A DNA stretch of 64,000 nt from Prionace glauca. Its lineage: Eukaryota > Chordata > Chondrichthyes > Carcharhiniformes > Carcharhinidae. Positions 21,117 through 32,470 of this stretch are shown here, piece by piece; position 1 is the first letter of the stretch, and every line of letters starts with the position of its first letter. Made by a program: the position numbers and the translations under genes. The DNA lies in the NCBI GenBank assembly GCA_037974335.1, contig CM075760.1, forward strand, positions 39,915,603-39,979,602. Reading direction: 5' to 3'. The notes beneath the pieces are model-generated. The model worked only from the letters and a program-made list of their open reading frames with translations, did no database searches and had not been told where the DNA came from.

Positions 21117-22058
21117 TCACTTGTGAATTCGCTGATGTCTCAGCAGTTGTGATGATTTAGTGAATCCTTTCCCACAGTCAGAGCAGGTAAATGGTCTCTC
21201 CCCAGTGTGAACTCGCTGGTGTGTCCGCAGGTTGGATGAATTACTGAATCCTTTCCCACACTGAGAGCAGGTGAATGGTCTCTCCCCGGTGTGAACTCGC
21301 TGGTGTGTCTGCAGGTGGGATGACTGAGTGAATGTTTTCCCACAGTTGGAGCAGGTGAATGGTCTCTCCCCAGTGTGCAATCGGCGGTGTTTTTGCAGAT
21401 TTGATGCATAAGGGAAACGCTTCCCACACTCAGAGCAGATGAACGGCCTCTCCCTAGTGTGAACGCGCTGATGTATCAACAGATAGGATGAATCAGTGAA
21501 TCCCTTCCCACACTCGGAGCAGCTGAACAGTCTCTCCCTGGTGTGAATTCGCTGGTGCCTCTGCAGGTTGGATGAATTCCTGAATCCCTTCCCACAGTCA
21601 GAGCAGAGGAATGGCCTTTCCCCGGTGTGAACTCGCTCGTGTGTCTGCAGGTGAGATAACTGAGTGAATCCCTTCCCACACGCTGAGCACGTGAACCATT
21701 TCTCCCCGGTGTGTACTCGCTGGTGCATCAGCAAGTTAGATGATTCACTGAATCCCTTCCCACAATCGGAGCAGGTGAATGGCTTCTCCCCGCTGTGAAC
21801 CCGATTGTGTTTCTGCAGGTGGGATGAACTTTTGAATCCTTTCCCACACTCGGGGCAGGTGAATGGCCAGTCCCCTGTGTGAATTCGTTTGTGTGTCTGC
21901 AGGGAGGATGAATGAGCAAATCCCTTCCCACATTCCAAGCAAATGAATGGCCTGTCCCCAGTGTGGTTACATCGATGAGTTTCCAGTTGGTGTGGGAAAT
22001 TGAATCCTTTACCACAATCTCCACATTTCCATGGCTTCTCCATGGTGCTGATGTCCAT
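21117..22058 (-). CDS. C2H2 zinc-finger protein ZNF3 (eleven intact fingers)
   Basis: A poly-zinc-finger protein, probably a nuclear DNA-binding regulator; no effector domain is present. The first in-frame ATG (22056-22058) gives [12 protein letters not shown]. The second Met (22043) is the start conserved in the paralogues, so either may be used. Eleven C2H2 fingers follow, each with all four zinc ligands, joined mainly by HTGERP linkers, and the protein ends immediately after the last finger with RIHK. Its exon begins at 22390 after an acceptor. Exon 1 lies near 24100-24200 on the minus side of the promoter shared with ZNF4. There, the position matching ZNF6's donor reads GA instead of GT, so another donor must be used or splicing is impaired. 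Fingers are highly alike at DNA level, consistent with internal duplication or conversion. Confidence 0.88.
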   Translation of the reverse strand: MDISTMEKPWKCGDCGKGFNFPHQLETHRCNHTGDRPFICLECGKGFAHSSSLQTHKRIHTGDWPFTCPECGKGFKSSSHLQKHNRVHSGEKPFTCSDCGKGFSESSNLLMHQRVHTGEKWFTCSACGKGFTQLSHLQTHERVHTGERPFLCSDCGKGFRNSSNLQRHQRIHTRERLFSCSECGKGFTDSSYLLIHQRVHTRERPFICSECGKRFPYASNLQKHRRLHTGERPFTCSNCGKTFTQSSHLQTHQRVHTGERPFTCSQCGKGFSNSSNLRTHQRVHTGERPFTCSDCGKGFTKSSQLLRHQRIHK

Positions 22059-22609
22059 GTGTCTGTCGCAGTTTGACAGTCAGCTGAAGCCTCATCCACA
22101 ACAAAACACCTGAACGGTCTCACCCCAATGTGACTGATGTCTTTTCAAGCTGTGTTGGAGTTTTTTCCACAGTCCGTTCACTGGAACACTTTCACTCGGA
22201 TTTGTGTGACTCCATGCTTTTCCAATCGCACTTATGGTTGAAATCTCTTGAAGCAGGCAGAACGATAAGTATTTCTCTTTGTAGATTCCAAAGGCTGATG
22301 TTGTCCAGGCCCCAATGAATGGAGTTAATCTATCAGATCACCACGAGTATTTATTTTGAGATTTCTGTCTGGAAATCCTCTTCTGATATCCTGTAACACA
22401 AATTTCCAAAATTCATCACTGTCAGTGCAACTTAGAAATTCAGAAAAGACAAGTCTAGTTTTTACAGAAAATGCTTCACTTTTCCCCACTATTCTTACCC
22501 TGCTGTATCCCAATAAACAGCTTCCCAATTCTCCTAAAGGTGCCAATTCGTGTTGGTTAATGAATCAATGCTCATCACTTCCTGTTCAAATGTGTGTAAT
22601 ATGCAGCAC

Positions 22610-23045
22610 TCATTACCTGGTTGGAGATATGGTGGGTGCAGCAAGTGGTCATGATCTGGAACTGGGTGCCCACAGATCTGATAGTAGTGAAGGCAATTAA
22701 AGATTTCAAAATGAAATCTTTAATTGGGCAATACGGTGGCACAATGGTTAGCACTTCTACCTCATGGCACCAGGGTCCCAGGTTCAATTCTGGCTGGGGT
22801 CACTGTCTGCGTGAAGTTTGCACGTTCTCCCTGTGTCTGTATGGGCTTCCTCAGGGTGCTCCAGTTTCTTCCCACAGTCCAAAGATGTGCAGGTTAGGTG
22901 GATTGGCCATGGTAAATTGCCCCTTGGTCTCAGGGGGCTTAGCAGGATAAATGCATGGGGTTCTGGGAATAGGGTCTGGGTGGGATTGTGTTTGGTACAG
23001 ACTCAATGACCCGAATGGCCTATATCTGTACTGTAGGGATTCTAT
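22610..23045 (+). mobile_element. CR1-like fragment followed by V-SINE-like element
   Basis: 22610-22724 is a short plus-strand LINE piece (TGGTCATGATCTGGAACTGG, AAAGATTTCAAAATGAAATC). 22725-23045 is a well-preserved V-SINE-like copy with head GGTTAGCACTTCTACCTCAT, B-box GGTTCAATTC, core, and 3' end TGTACTGTAGGGATTCTATG. It sits in the ZNF3 intron. Confidence 0.7.
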
Positions 23046-23099
23046 GACAAACTGATGACAACTTGCCATAAAAACCAAACTGATTCATTGATGAACTAC

Positions 23100-23640
23100 A
23101 GGGAAGGAAACTTGCCACCCGGTCTGGTTCTACACAAGACTCTGGGCACTGTGGGAGGAGATAGAAATAGGAGAGGCCAGGGTGAAGGAGAGGGATTTTA
23201 TACATCTACAACTCGACAAGAACTTTTGACAGAATCTCCCAAACCCCTGACTTCCACCACCAGGAAGGACCAAGGTAGCAGGTGATGTGAACATCATCAC
23301 CTCTGAGTTCCCCTCCAACTTACACATCACCCTATTTTGTCTGACATTCAGTGCTAAAAGAACAGAAATTTATCTAATATAAGTACTGGGAAGACTGAAC
23401 CCATTGTCTTCAATCCTCACTACAAACTCCACCCCCTCACCATCAACTCTATCTTCCTGGCAACTGTCTGAAGCTGAACCTGGCTATTCACAACCATGGT
23501 GAAATATTTCACCCCAAGACGAGCTTCCAACCACATGTCCACATCATCATCAAGACTGCCTATTTCCACCTCAGTAACATTGCTCATCTCCACCCCAGTC
23601 TCAGCTCATCTGGAACTCTCATCGTGATGTGAAACTCAGG
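23100..23640 (+). mobile_element. Two old retroelement fragments
   Basis: 23195-23330 matches the dispersed repeat at 59600-59815 (TCTCCCAAACCCCTGACTTC, then TCCCCTCCAACTTACACATC). 23335-23640 is the RT C-terminal part of the L2-like family at 3340-4290 (CTGTCTGAAGCTGAACCTGG, CACCCCAAGACGAGCTTCCA). Both are too decayed to code. Confidence 0.5.
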
Positions 23641-24089
23641 AGAATACGGATAATAGACGGGGAATGTTGATTGAATTGTTCCACAGGGTTGGCATGGATT
23701 TCAATTGCCGAATGGATTGTTCCCATGTTGTAATGTCTCCATTGCTGGAAATGGATAACGTTGATATACTGCTATATATTTCAAGACAAGAAATAGGGAA
23801 CCATAAACAACACAGGAAATACCAAACAACTATATTAAATATATCTCTATCCCATTCGAATTTACAATTCACATGAATATCAGCCCTCTCCTGGGAAACT
23901 TCCGCTTTAATTGTGAACATTAGATAAGACGCCATCCTATTAACCAAACGAATAAATGTGTCAAACCGAGCTCAGTGATGTCAGTGCCTTTGAGAGAAAC
24001 AGATACCTAGATCTCGTCCTGCTCCTCATTCCGCTGTTCGTCTGTAAGCTTTCCAGAGTCTGCAACCTCCCTGGATTCACTTCCTTTCT

Positions 24090-24677
24090 CTTCAGATGCT
24101 GCAAGACCCCAATTTCCCCCAGAATGAGAAAAGAAATGGAAAGGGGGAGACATTGATTTCCTCCCAGATGTTGCCCAGAGGAGGAAGTTTCACTCTGAAA
24201 CACATTCGTGGACTTCCGCATTGTGACATCAGAATGGAACCCTGCCAATAGGAATCACTCTGCTCCGCGATGACGTCTCCGGATTCCAGTCGCAGGCCGG
24301 ACCCGGGAGCCCCGCCCCCACCCATTGTTCCCCTCCCCCTTGCCCCTCCTCCAGGCAAGGTTTCCAGACAAGCGACTGGCGGCTCCGGCCAGAGCGAGAA
24401 GCCGCTCGGTTGTGGCCCCCTCCCCCCGGGGCTGCGCAAGTCGAAGGGAGAGGGGACGCTGCGCATGTGCAGAGGAGTGCCCGCCCCCTGACCCTCATGC
24501 TGAGGTTGACCAATGGAAAGAGTTGGAGGACCGGAAGGGCTCTGGTCCTCCAGCCAATCAGAGCTCCCTCATTGTCTGAATGCGGAGTTGGACAATGTGC
24601 CCAGCAAAATTGCTGCTACTCTCTCTCTGAATGAAGATTGAGCTTCAGACTCAAGCTTCTTCCTGTCTTCACCATCT
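24090..24677. promoter_or_regulatory. CpG-rich bidirectional promoter of ZNF3/ZNF4
   Basis: GC- and CpG-dense core at 24270-24490, flanked by CCAAT-like boxes (GCCAATAGG near 24244, ACCAATGG near 24510, CCAATCAGAG near 24554) and no TATA. The plus side ends in ACCATCT/GTGAGTAAAA, a donor at 24678, giving ZNF4 exon 1. The minus side carries the exon homologous to ZNF6 exon 1 (CAACATCTGGGAGGAAATCA). The whole block is repeated in inverted orientation at 36732-37705. Confidence 0.65.
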
Positions 24678-24901
24678 GTGAGTAAAACACTTGCTTTTCT
24701 CCCCCTTTCCATTTTGATTTTGGGCTTCAATTTTGAACTTCCAGGTCACACTCGCTGACTAAAATTCATCCTCACATTCTTCATGTATCTGTAACCAGGT
24801 AATACAGTGTATTCCACACATCATCAGGCTGTTCATTTATGTCCAATGTAAAACGTGGCTGTCAGCTTGAAGATTATCAGCTCTCTGTGTCCAGAACAGG
24901 C

Positions 24902-25655
24902 GTCACGATGTGGGTATGCCGGCATTGGACTGGCGTAAACACAGTAAAAAGTCTGACAACACCAGGTTTTAGTCCAACCGATTTATTTGATAATAGACTC
25001 ACAAGCTTGCGAGGTTAGTCCCTTCATCAGGTGAATGGAGAGTTCTGGCCTCAGACAGAGCATATAAAGCACAGACAGTTTAGAGATTACTGATTAGAAT
25101 GCGAATCCTTACACCGAACCTGCTGTTCCAGACCTGAAGTGTCTGACAATGTGAGTGGAAGGAGCACTCATCACAGGTTAAAGAGATGTGTATTGTCTCC
25201 AGACAGTACAGTAAGTGGGGTTTTGCAAACCCAGGCAAGATCCCTGTTGAGACCGTCCTCATGTGTGTGGAACTTGGCTATCAAGTTCCGCACACATGAG
25301 GATGGTCTCAACAGGGATCTTGGGTTCATGTCGCACTATCTGTAACCCCCGTGACTTGCCTGGGTTTGCAAAACCCCACTTACTGTAATGTCTGGAGACA
25401 ATACACATCTCTTTAACCTGTGATGAGTGCTCCTTCCACTCACATTGTCAGCCACTTCAGGTCTTGAACAGCAGGTTAAGTGTAAGGATTCGCATTCTAA
25501 TCAGTAATCTCTAAACTGTCTGTGCTTTATATGCTCTGTCTGAGGCCAGAACTCTCCATTCACCTGACGAAGGGACTAACCCCGAAAGCTTGTGAGTCTA
25601 TTATCAAATAAATCGGTTGGACTAAAACCTGGTGTTGTCAGACTTTTTACTGTGT
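24902..25655. repeat. Long foldback (palindromic) element with target-site duplication
   Basis: Two arms of about 340 and 376 bp are reverse complements of each other and meet near 25279 (AACTTGGCTATCAAGTT). Both ends carry GTAAAAAGTCTGACAACACC or its complement. The left arm lacks about 36 bp present in the right arm, between short CTTG repeats. The left end extends further, with TGGGTATGCCGGCATTGGAC. Flanking TGTGTCCAGAACAGGC (24886) and TGTGTCCAGGACAGGC (25651) look like a 16-bp target duplication with one mismatch. It sits in the ZNF4 intron. Single-arm relatives occur at 36887-37262, and a smaller palindrome at 62951-63154. Confidence 0.85.
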
Positions 25656-25881
25656 CCAGGACAGGCAGCAGGGAGCATGAATCTGTCAATCAGCCTCGAT
25701 CAGCACCTTCAGGAGAATTGGGAGGGTGAATATTAGACACAGCAGAGTGAGAATGGAGGGAGAGTGTGTGGGATGGAGATTTACAGCTTTTGGGGAATGA
25801 GAGAGGAAAGAAACTAGAATTGTCTGTTCTGAATTTCAGTGCTGTATTGAAAGTGATGTATTTTGTAAATTCCTTTTACAG

Positions 25882-26378
25882 GATATCAGAAGGTGAGGAA
25901 TTTACAGACAGAAATCTCAAATCAAACATCACGTCAGCATCTGACAGAGTCACTCAATTCATCGGGACCTGAATGCTCTTGGCCTTTGAATCCAGAAAGA
26001 GAAATGTTTCTCTGTTCTGTCTGCTTTTGCATTCTTGAAACATCAGTATGACTGGTACAGCAGACACGGACATACACTCTCCCACAGACTCACGCTCCCC
26101 CACACACACACATGCACACTCCCCCACACACACTCACACACACCCACACACTTCCCCCCCAACACACACACACTCCCCCCTCTCCACACACACCCACCCA
26201 TCCCCGCCTTCTTCCCCCCCGCCCCGTCCTCACACTCCCATGCATTGACTGTGGAAAGAGCTTCTCAGTTACACAGCCATAAAAAATGTTGCACCAAAAC
26301 AGCAGGGCGTCATAATCTTGTTCTGTGTGAGACTTCAACCTATCGTCAAACCTGGAGCAACATAAGGACACCTCCAAC
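25882..26378 (+). other. ZNF4 exon 2 leader, with CA/CCCCA microsatellite
   Basis: Starts after the acceptor at 25880-25881 with GATATCAGAAGGTGAGG. It carries a decayed finger (CIDCGKSFS) with stops. An expanded CACACTCCCCCACAC-type microsatellite at 26085-26240 is absent from the other family members. Probably 5' UTR. Confidence 0.6.
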
Positions 26379-27221
26379 ATGGAGAAACCGTGGAAATATG
26401 GGGACTGTGGGAAGGGTTGCAAAAGCCCCTCTGAGCTGCAAACTCATCAACGTGTTCACACTGGAGAGAAGCCGTACACCTGCTCTGTGTGTGGGAAGGG
26501 GTTCACTCGGTTATCTCATCTGCAGCGACATCGACTGGTTCACACTGGAGAAAGAGCGTTCATCTGCTTTGAGTGTGGGGATGGATTCACTAATTTACCC
26601 AGCCTGCAGAGACACCAGCGCGTTCACACTGGAGAGAGACCATTCACCTGCGCAGAGTGCGGGAAAGGATTTACGCATTTATCCAACCTGTCGAAACACA
26701 AAATCACCCACAGCAATGAGAGACTCTTTAAATGCACTGACTGTGAGAGTGGTTTCAAAAGCTCTCGGGAACTGATGATTCATCAGCGCATTCACACTGG
26801 GGAGAGACCGTTCAGCTGCTCTCACTGCACAAAGAGATTTAGGACGCCATCCCACCTGCGCGAGCACCAGAGAATTCACACCAGAGAGAGACCATTCACC
26901 TGCTCTGTGTGTGGGAAAGGATTCACTCATTCATCTAGCTTGCTGAGCCACAATCTCACTCACACTCAGGAGAGACCCTTTAAATGCTCTGATTGTGGGC
27001 GTGGTTTCAAACGTTCTCGGGATCTGATGATCCATCAGCGCAGTCACACTGAGGAGAGACTGTTCAGCTGCTCTCACTGCACAAAGACGTTCAAAACCTC
27101 ATCCAATCTGCAGCAACACCAGCGAATTCACACTGGGGAGAGACCGTTCATCTGCTGTGTCTGTGGGAAGGGATTCACTCAGTCATCCAGTATGCGGAGA
27201 CACCAGCAAGTTCACAAGTGA
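26379..27221 (+). CDS. C2H2 zinc-finger protein ZNF4 (ten fingers, first degenerate)
   Basis: A poly-zinc-finger protein, presumably nuclear and DNA-binding. The ATG at 26379 gives MEKPWKYGDC: the family start, but with Tyr in place of the first zinc Cys, so finger 1 is dead. Nine further fingers have complete C2H2 ligands. They show an alternation of FTCxxC fingers with the FKCTDCESGF and FKCSDCGRGF type (fingers 5 and 8), suggesting duplication of a three-finger block. Protein ends after the last finger with QVHK. The 3' flank (GTGGGCTGATGCTCTTTGAG near 27362) is shared with ZNF3, ZNF5 and ZNF6, so the duplicated unit includes the 3' region. The intron holds the foldback element. Confidence 0.87.
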   Translation: MEKPWKYGDCGKGCKSPSELQTHQRVHTGEKPYTCSVCGKGFTRLSHLQRHRLVHTGERAFICFECGDGFTNLPSLQRHQRVHTGERPFTCAECGKGFTHLSNLSKHKITHSNERLFKCTDCESGFKSSRELMIHQRIHTGERPFSCSHCTKRFRTPSHLREHQRIHTRERPFTCSVCGKGFTHSSSLLSHNLTHTQERPFKCSDCGRGFKRSRDLMIHQRSHTEERLFSCSHCTKTFKTSSNLQQHQRIHTGERPFICCVCGKGFTQSSSMRRHQQVHK

Positions 27222-27486
27222 TGACTGGTGTTGGATTCTGCTGCTATTTTGCTGTTAATCACATCCAGGACTGAACCATGTTCATTCTGACAGTTGGTGA
27301 AATGGGAGGGTCAGAGGGTTTCTTTCTGCTGGACTGGCTGGACTCATGACTTTGCTTCCAGTGGGCTGATGCTCTTTGAGCCTGGGAGAGCACATTTCCA
27401 CTGAAATGACACACAAAAGCTGATGAAGGACATTTATTTTATCCTGGATAGTAAATAATGTTTTTCCTATCACTACAGATAGATCT

Positions 27487-28060
27487 GAAATAAATACAGA
27501 AAGAACTGGAAAAACGCAGCAGGTCTAGCAGCATCTGTGGAGAGAGAAACAGAGTTAATATTTTGCACTACAAGATTGAGAATCAATCTAGTAAACCTCC
27601 TCTGAACTACTTCCATGATGTTTATAAAATGGGACAGCACAGTGCACTGTTGCATCACAACACCAGGGATCCACGTTCAATTCCAGCCCAGGTCACTGTC
27701 TGTGTGGAGTTTGCACATTCTCCCCATGTCTGTGTGGGTTTCATCCAGGTGCTCCAGTTTCCTCCCAAAGACCAAAGGTATGTGGGTTAGGTTGATTGGC
27801 TATGCTAAATTTGTGTTAGGGGGATTAGCAGGATAAATGTGTGGGATTATGGGAAGAGGACCTGTGTTGGGTACAGACTCAATGGGCAGAATGGCCTCTG
27901 GGTGTACTGAAGGGATTCTATGATCCTTTGTTTAATAAGAGACAAAAACTGCACCCAGTGTTCAAGATGCAGTCTCAGCAATGCCCTGTATAACTGAAGC
28001 ATAATATCTTTACTTCAATGTTCAATTTCTCTCGTAATAAAGGATAGCATTCCATTTGTG
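27487..28060. mobile_element. Old repeat and minus CR1 fragment split by V-SINE-like element
   Basis: 27487-27570 is the antisense of the repeat end at 31955-32075 (GCAGCATCTGTGGAGAGAGA). 27575-27630 and 27930-28060 are two parts of a minus-strand CR1-like copy (AGTAAACCTCCTCTGAACTA, then AAAACTGCACCCAGTGTTCA and CAATGCCCTGTATAACTG). Between them, 27632-27930 is a plus-strand V-SINE-like copy. Confidence 0.65.
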
Positions 28061-28289
28061 AGAATGTTGATTTATTTGAACTAAGATTTATGGGATTCTC
28101 TTGTTTACAATAACTCCATAACTGTAAATCACACCAGGTTCCAGTAACTTAACCATATGGCTAGAAAGAATACTTGAAATGGTGAATTCAGTAAGTTTAT
28201 TAACCATTAAAAATGTAACAAGTCAAAGATAAAAAAGGAAAGTATCGATTAACAGTAAAAGGAGAAAGCTTAGCTTTAACAATTGAACA

Positions 28290-28425
28290 TACGAACTTAT
28301 GAAATGTTATGGGGAGAAGGCAGGAACATGGGGATGAGGAGCACATCAGCCAGGATCGAATGACAGAGCAGACTTGATGGGCCAAATGGCCTAATTCTGT
28401 TCCACGATCTTATGAACAGACTTCT
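28290..28425 (+). mobile_element. CR1-like LINE 3' tail
   Basis: 3' UTR words TTATGGGGAGAAGGCAGGAA, CATCAGCCAGGATCGAATGA and GATGGGCCAAATGGCCTAAT end in ATCTTATGAA. No coding part remains. Confidence 0.6.
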
Positions 28426-28504
28426 CGCTATCCTTTTCAGACCAGGACATGACGGCTTCAAAAACATGGATAACTTGTAAAATCAACAGCTCCCAACACC
28501 TCCC

Positions 28505-28775
28505 CGTAGGGCACAGTGGTTTGCACTGCTGCCTCATAGTGCCAGGGACCTGGGTTTGACTCCCAGTTGGGTCACAGTCTGCAGATTTTACACATTCTCC
28601 CTGTGTCTGTGTGGGTTTCCTCCGGGTGCTCCGAGTTCCTCCTACATCCAAAAGTCATGCTGGTTAGATGCATTGGCCATGCTAAATTCTCCCTCAGTGT
28701 ACCCGAACAGGCTCCTGAGTGTGGTGACTCAGGGATTTTCAGAGTAACTTCATTGCAATATTAATGTAAGCCAAC
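28505..28775 (+). mobile_element. tRNA-derived SINE, plus strand
   Basis: Head GGCACAGTGGTTTGCACTGC, B-box GGTTTGACTCC, core GGGTTTCCTCCGGGTGCTCC, and 3' end with AACTTCATTGCAATATTAAT and CACTAATAC. It is joined tail to tail with the next element. Confidence 0.75.
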
Positions 28776-29045
28776 TTGTGACACTAATACATGAAGTTCC
28801 TGGGAAAATCCCCTAGTCGCCGCACTCTGGTATCTGTTCAGGTACACTGATGGAGAATACAGCATGGTCAGTGCACCTAACCAGCACATCTTTTGGACTG
28901 TGGGAGGAAATCAGAGCAGCCAGAAGAAGACCAGCAGTCACAGGAACAATGTGCAAAGTTCACAGATTCACCCAAGCTGGGAATCAAACCCAGGTCCCTG
29001 ACACTGTGAAGCAGCAATGCTAACCAATGTGCCACTGGGCCACCC
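28776..29045 (-). mobile_element. tRNA-derived SINE, minus strand
   Basis: Reverse copy of the family of 28505-28775: 3' end at left, core TTTGGACTGTGGGAGGAAAT, and tRNA-like head GGGAATCAAACCCAGGTCCC and GCTAACCAATGTGCC at right. The two copies form an inverted pair of about 540 bp. Confidence 0.75.
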
Positions 29046-29270
29046 TAACAAGTCTTATGTTTTTTCTATTCTGTTGCTGTCAGAAGGCAATATCTTATAA
29101 TTCCCATAGCATTTTAACCATTCTTACTCTGTTTATAATTCTAAAAGTTAAAAACTTTTGTGTTCAAATTTACATTCTAACCTTTCTAACAACTGTATTA
29201 ATGAATCATTTATTCTTTAATTGTCTTACAATTCAAGCTGTCTATTCAACTAATCTGGCTGCTTTACAAT

Positions 29271-30560
29271 TGTGGGAACTTCAGTCCACAAATAAGGTAG
29301 TCGAATGCATTGTTAAAAGCAGCAGATCTTTATATAAATAAATAACAAAGTTTTAAAAAACAGCAGTAAACAAAAGAAAACTGGAGCACTGGAACCAGCC
29401 TGGACTTGCAGATGACACCCTTCCCAAAGCCTACACATGCTCAGAACGGAGAGGGGTTGAGAAGAACACTCTATAACACTTCTCCCCTTAAATTTCAATC
29501 CCCCATCAGGACAGAAATACAACAAAGTAATGTCTTTAATACACGGAAGTCTGTCAGGAGCTTTGTGATTCATTGTGACCTGTACTATACCACTGGTAAA
29601 TCTTGAAATGGTGTTTCTGCAATGGGAGGTGAAGGGATAATTTGAGAATCTGTACATGAATGTTCCTCTTCCACTCCCACAGCAGAGTCAACTGGCAAAG
29701 CTGGAACCATTTCCTGGTGAACATCCACAGCAGCATGACCCTCTGCCACGTTCTCAGTAATGATTGCTGACTCTGAAACTGTTCCTGACTCGGGGTCACA
29801 CCACAAGTGAATATGGTCTTGGTGTCTGTGAATAACTCGTCCGTTTTACTGTTTCACCATCCAAGATACTGGACCACTTTGGTTTAAAATTATTCCCGAT
29901 AACCACCTTTGGTTACTCCTAAAGTTTCTGACGTAAACGCGATTGCCCAGTTAGAACTGCCTCTCTTTGGTGCGGTAGTCGTGACTCTCCTTCTACTTCT
30001 CTTGTCTCCTACTCACTTTTGCTCTGAGATCTGGATGAAGCTGATCCAGATGAGAATTCAGCCCTCTACCTAAAAATAATAGGAGAGAGTTCGGTTGTGG
30101 ATTGTGGTGTGATACGAAGCAAACAAAAATCTTGAGAGCTTGTTCTTAAAGTATCACTTTCCATTCTTCTCAATCCCTCCTTCAGAGTGTGAACAGTACT
30201 TTCTGCTGGACCATTTGTAGCCAGATGAAACGGTGCAGCACACACATGGCGTATACCATTCCTTTACATGAATTCCTGAAACATCTCACTTGTAAACAGA
30301 GTGTCGTTATCTGAAACAAGCGGATCTGCTAACCCAGGGCTTGTGAAAATTTGACAGAGCTTCTCTATTGTCACAGGAGATGTAATATTACTCATGATCT
30401 GTGCTTCCAACCATTTTGAATGCACATTTACAACGACCAAACACATGATTCGTGAAAGGCACCCCCCCCAAAGTCCACCTGTAGTCTGGACCATGGCCTA
30501 TCAGGCCACTCCCAAGGATGAAGTGGTAATGTACCCAGTGTGTTGGAGGGGAATGAACGC
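29271..30560 (-). mobile_element. Ty3/gypsy-like LTR retrotransposon fossil, minus strand
   Basis: A fragment of an LTR retrotransposon. 30264-30494 contains an integrase-core-like stretch (VNVHSKWLE and LVSDNDTLFTS), followed downstream on the minus strand by a decayed integrase C-terminal region to about 29550. A purine-rich tract near 29483-29495 precedes what looks like the start of a 3' LTR (TGTTATAGAG). That LTR may extend to about 29271. No 5' LTR, gag, protease or RT is seen. The element is broken in several places and looks old. Confidence 0.65.
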
Positions 30561-31950
30561 AGAAGAACCATTCAATACTCAAGCATGATTCAATCGATAA
30601 ACAGTTTATTGAGTTACGCCAGCAGGGAGAAGCTACAGGGACTGACCATGTGCAACTCCAACCAACAAAGAAAATCATCAATTCTTATGTAGTTACTGAG
30701 CCCATCCCAGCTGGACACAATCCAATCAGAATGGTTATAGATTACATTAATTATATATCCAATGAAATTAGTATCTGGGCATTATGGGGTTTTGTGATCA
30801 TCTCATGAACAGATAGGTGCTCCCATCATGAAGTTTTCCAGACCCTCTTATCTACCATCCTTGGGCTTTCTTTGGTACACAGACTCCCTTAGTTTGAAAA
30901 GGGGTGGATTAAAAGTTCTCAAATGGACATCAGCACCCTTCCTTTGTTTTAATCTAATGACCACACAGTCTGGGAATCATTTCTATTTAATAATCTCACA
31001 TTTTAAACTTTTTCTTTCAGTATCCAATCCTAGAATTTTCCTTTCCATTGTGTCAATTGCATCAGGAATAAATCTTTGGATCTGACAGGAAATTTAACCC
31101 AAGGTCAATCCAACACAGGATTGGTCAGAATCATTTTACATCTCCCAAATTTTAAATAACCAAGACAAATTAAAACCATCATTCTCATGTATGAATTGTA
31201 TCTGGATTAAAATTCCTGCAGGTTTAGTAAAATACCCTGGAATCATGTCTCTGGTCAGTAAATATAACGTGAAAAAAAAGTTTTATTAATTACACTTTTA
31301 AAAAAAACTTTGATTTAAATCACAGACAGAAAACCTCAAAGCTTGAAGCAATTCACAAATATCACACGTACACAAGCAGAGAAACTTAGCATGTTCTTTA
31401 CAACAACAATAACCAGAAACATTAAGGATTTTTGTGGTTCCGTTTTTAAACTTCCAGAAATGCCTTTAATTAAAGACACAAGGTGAGGTTAATTCCCCAG
31501 AAAGATGAATCTTAACAAATGTAGTCCAAAACAATGATAAAACACATCTACAAACATCCACACAAAACAAACAAAACACACAGGTTCTCACAGCTTGCAA
31601 ATGTCAAACAATGAATCCTCAGCATTCTCTCCTGCAGCTATAGCTTCTTAAAGTGACAGAGCACTACAAGCTCAAAAATCCTTGTGTACAGTAAGATACA
31701 AGATCCTTCATTATAACAACCTTTTTTAAGCCAACTTCCTGGGCCTGATTTTATAGGCAATATCTAGTCTTTATTGCTTTAAAATCCCAAACACATTACC
31801 ACTTGCAAAATCTTTGTTGTTTATCTGGGGTTGAGGTGACGACATGATAAAATTTTCACAGTTATTCCAAATTCCTCCAGGCTTAAAACTTCCACATTTA
31901 ACTTGTTCCTATATAAATCCTCAATTATAAAATAAGTGCATAAAATCTCA
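30561..31950. other. No gene seen
   Basis: AT-leaning sequence without a credible coding frame. It may hold further decayed retroelement sequence, but nothing I can assign. Confidence 0.5.
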
Positions 31951-31954
31951 GCAG

Positions 31955-32075
31955 TCGAGAAAACTCGAAATGTTGGCTCAAATCTCTCTCCACAGATGCG
32001 TCAGACTTGCTGAGATTTTCCACTATTTTCTGTTTTTGTTTCAGATTCCAGCCTCTTTTTGTGTTTGTTTACCTG
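31955..32075 (+). repeat. Dispersed repeat 3' end
   Basis: Contains CTCGAAATGTTGGCTCAAAT, CTCTCTCCACAGATGCGTCA and TTTTCTGTTTTTGTTTCAGA, the same terminus as at 27487-27570 (antisense) and at the seed of the 11490 minisatellite. Confidence 0.55.
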
Positions 32076-32079
32076 AGAT

Positions 32080-32470
32080 ATCTCAATTCCTTCATTGTCC
32101 AGGACAATATATTCTCAATATCTTTAAAACATAAATTCAACATTTGATTTCAGGCATTAACATATTGTGTTAGTTTGTTCTTTATTGTCAATGTTAGGCT
32201 GGAGTTGTTCCCCTTGGAGCAAAGGAGGTTGAGGGGAGATTTGATAGAGGTGGACAGGATTCTGACAGGTTTAGATAAGATGGACAAAGAAAAGTTGTTT
32301 CCATTTGCTGATGGGACAAGGATGAGGGGGACACAGATTTAAGGTTTTGGATCAGACATGTAAAAGGGGATGTGACGAAGAATATTTTGATACAGTGAAT
32401 GGTATTGACCTGGAACTCACTGCCTATGAGAGTAGAAGAAGTGGAAGAAATTCAAATTCCTGAGCCTGGG
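32080..32470 (+). mobile_element. CR1-like LINE fragment within a duplicated segment
   Basis: 32190-32470 encodes a decayed LINE C-terminus (LFPLEQRRLRGDLIEVDR-like). Together with 110 bp of non-LINE sequence upstream (from GTCCAGGACAATATATTC) it is matched in reverse by 39760-40120. The pair marks the downstream edge of the ZNF5/ZNF6 inverted duplication. Confidence 0.65.
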
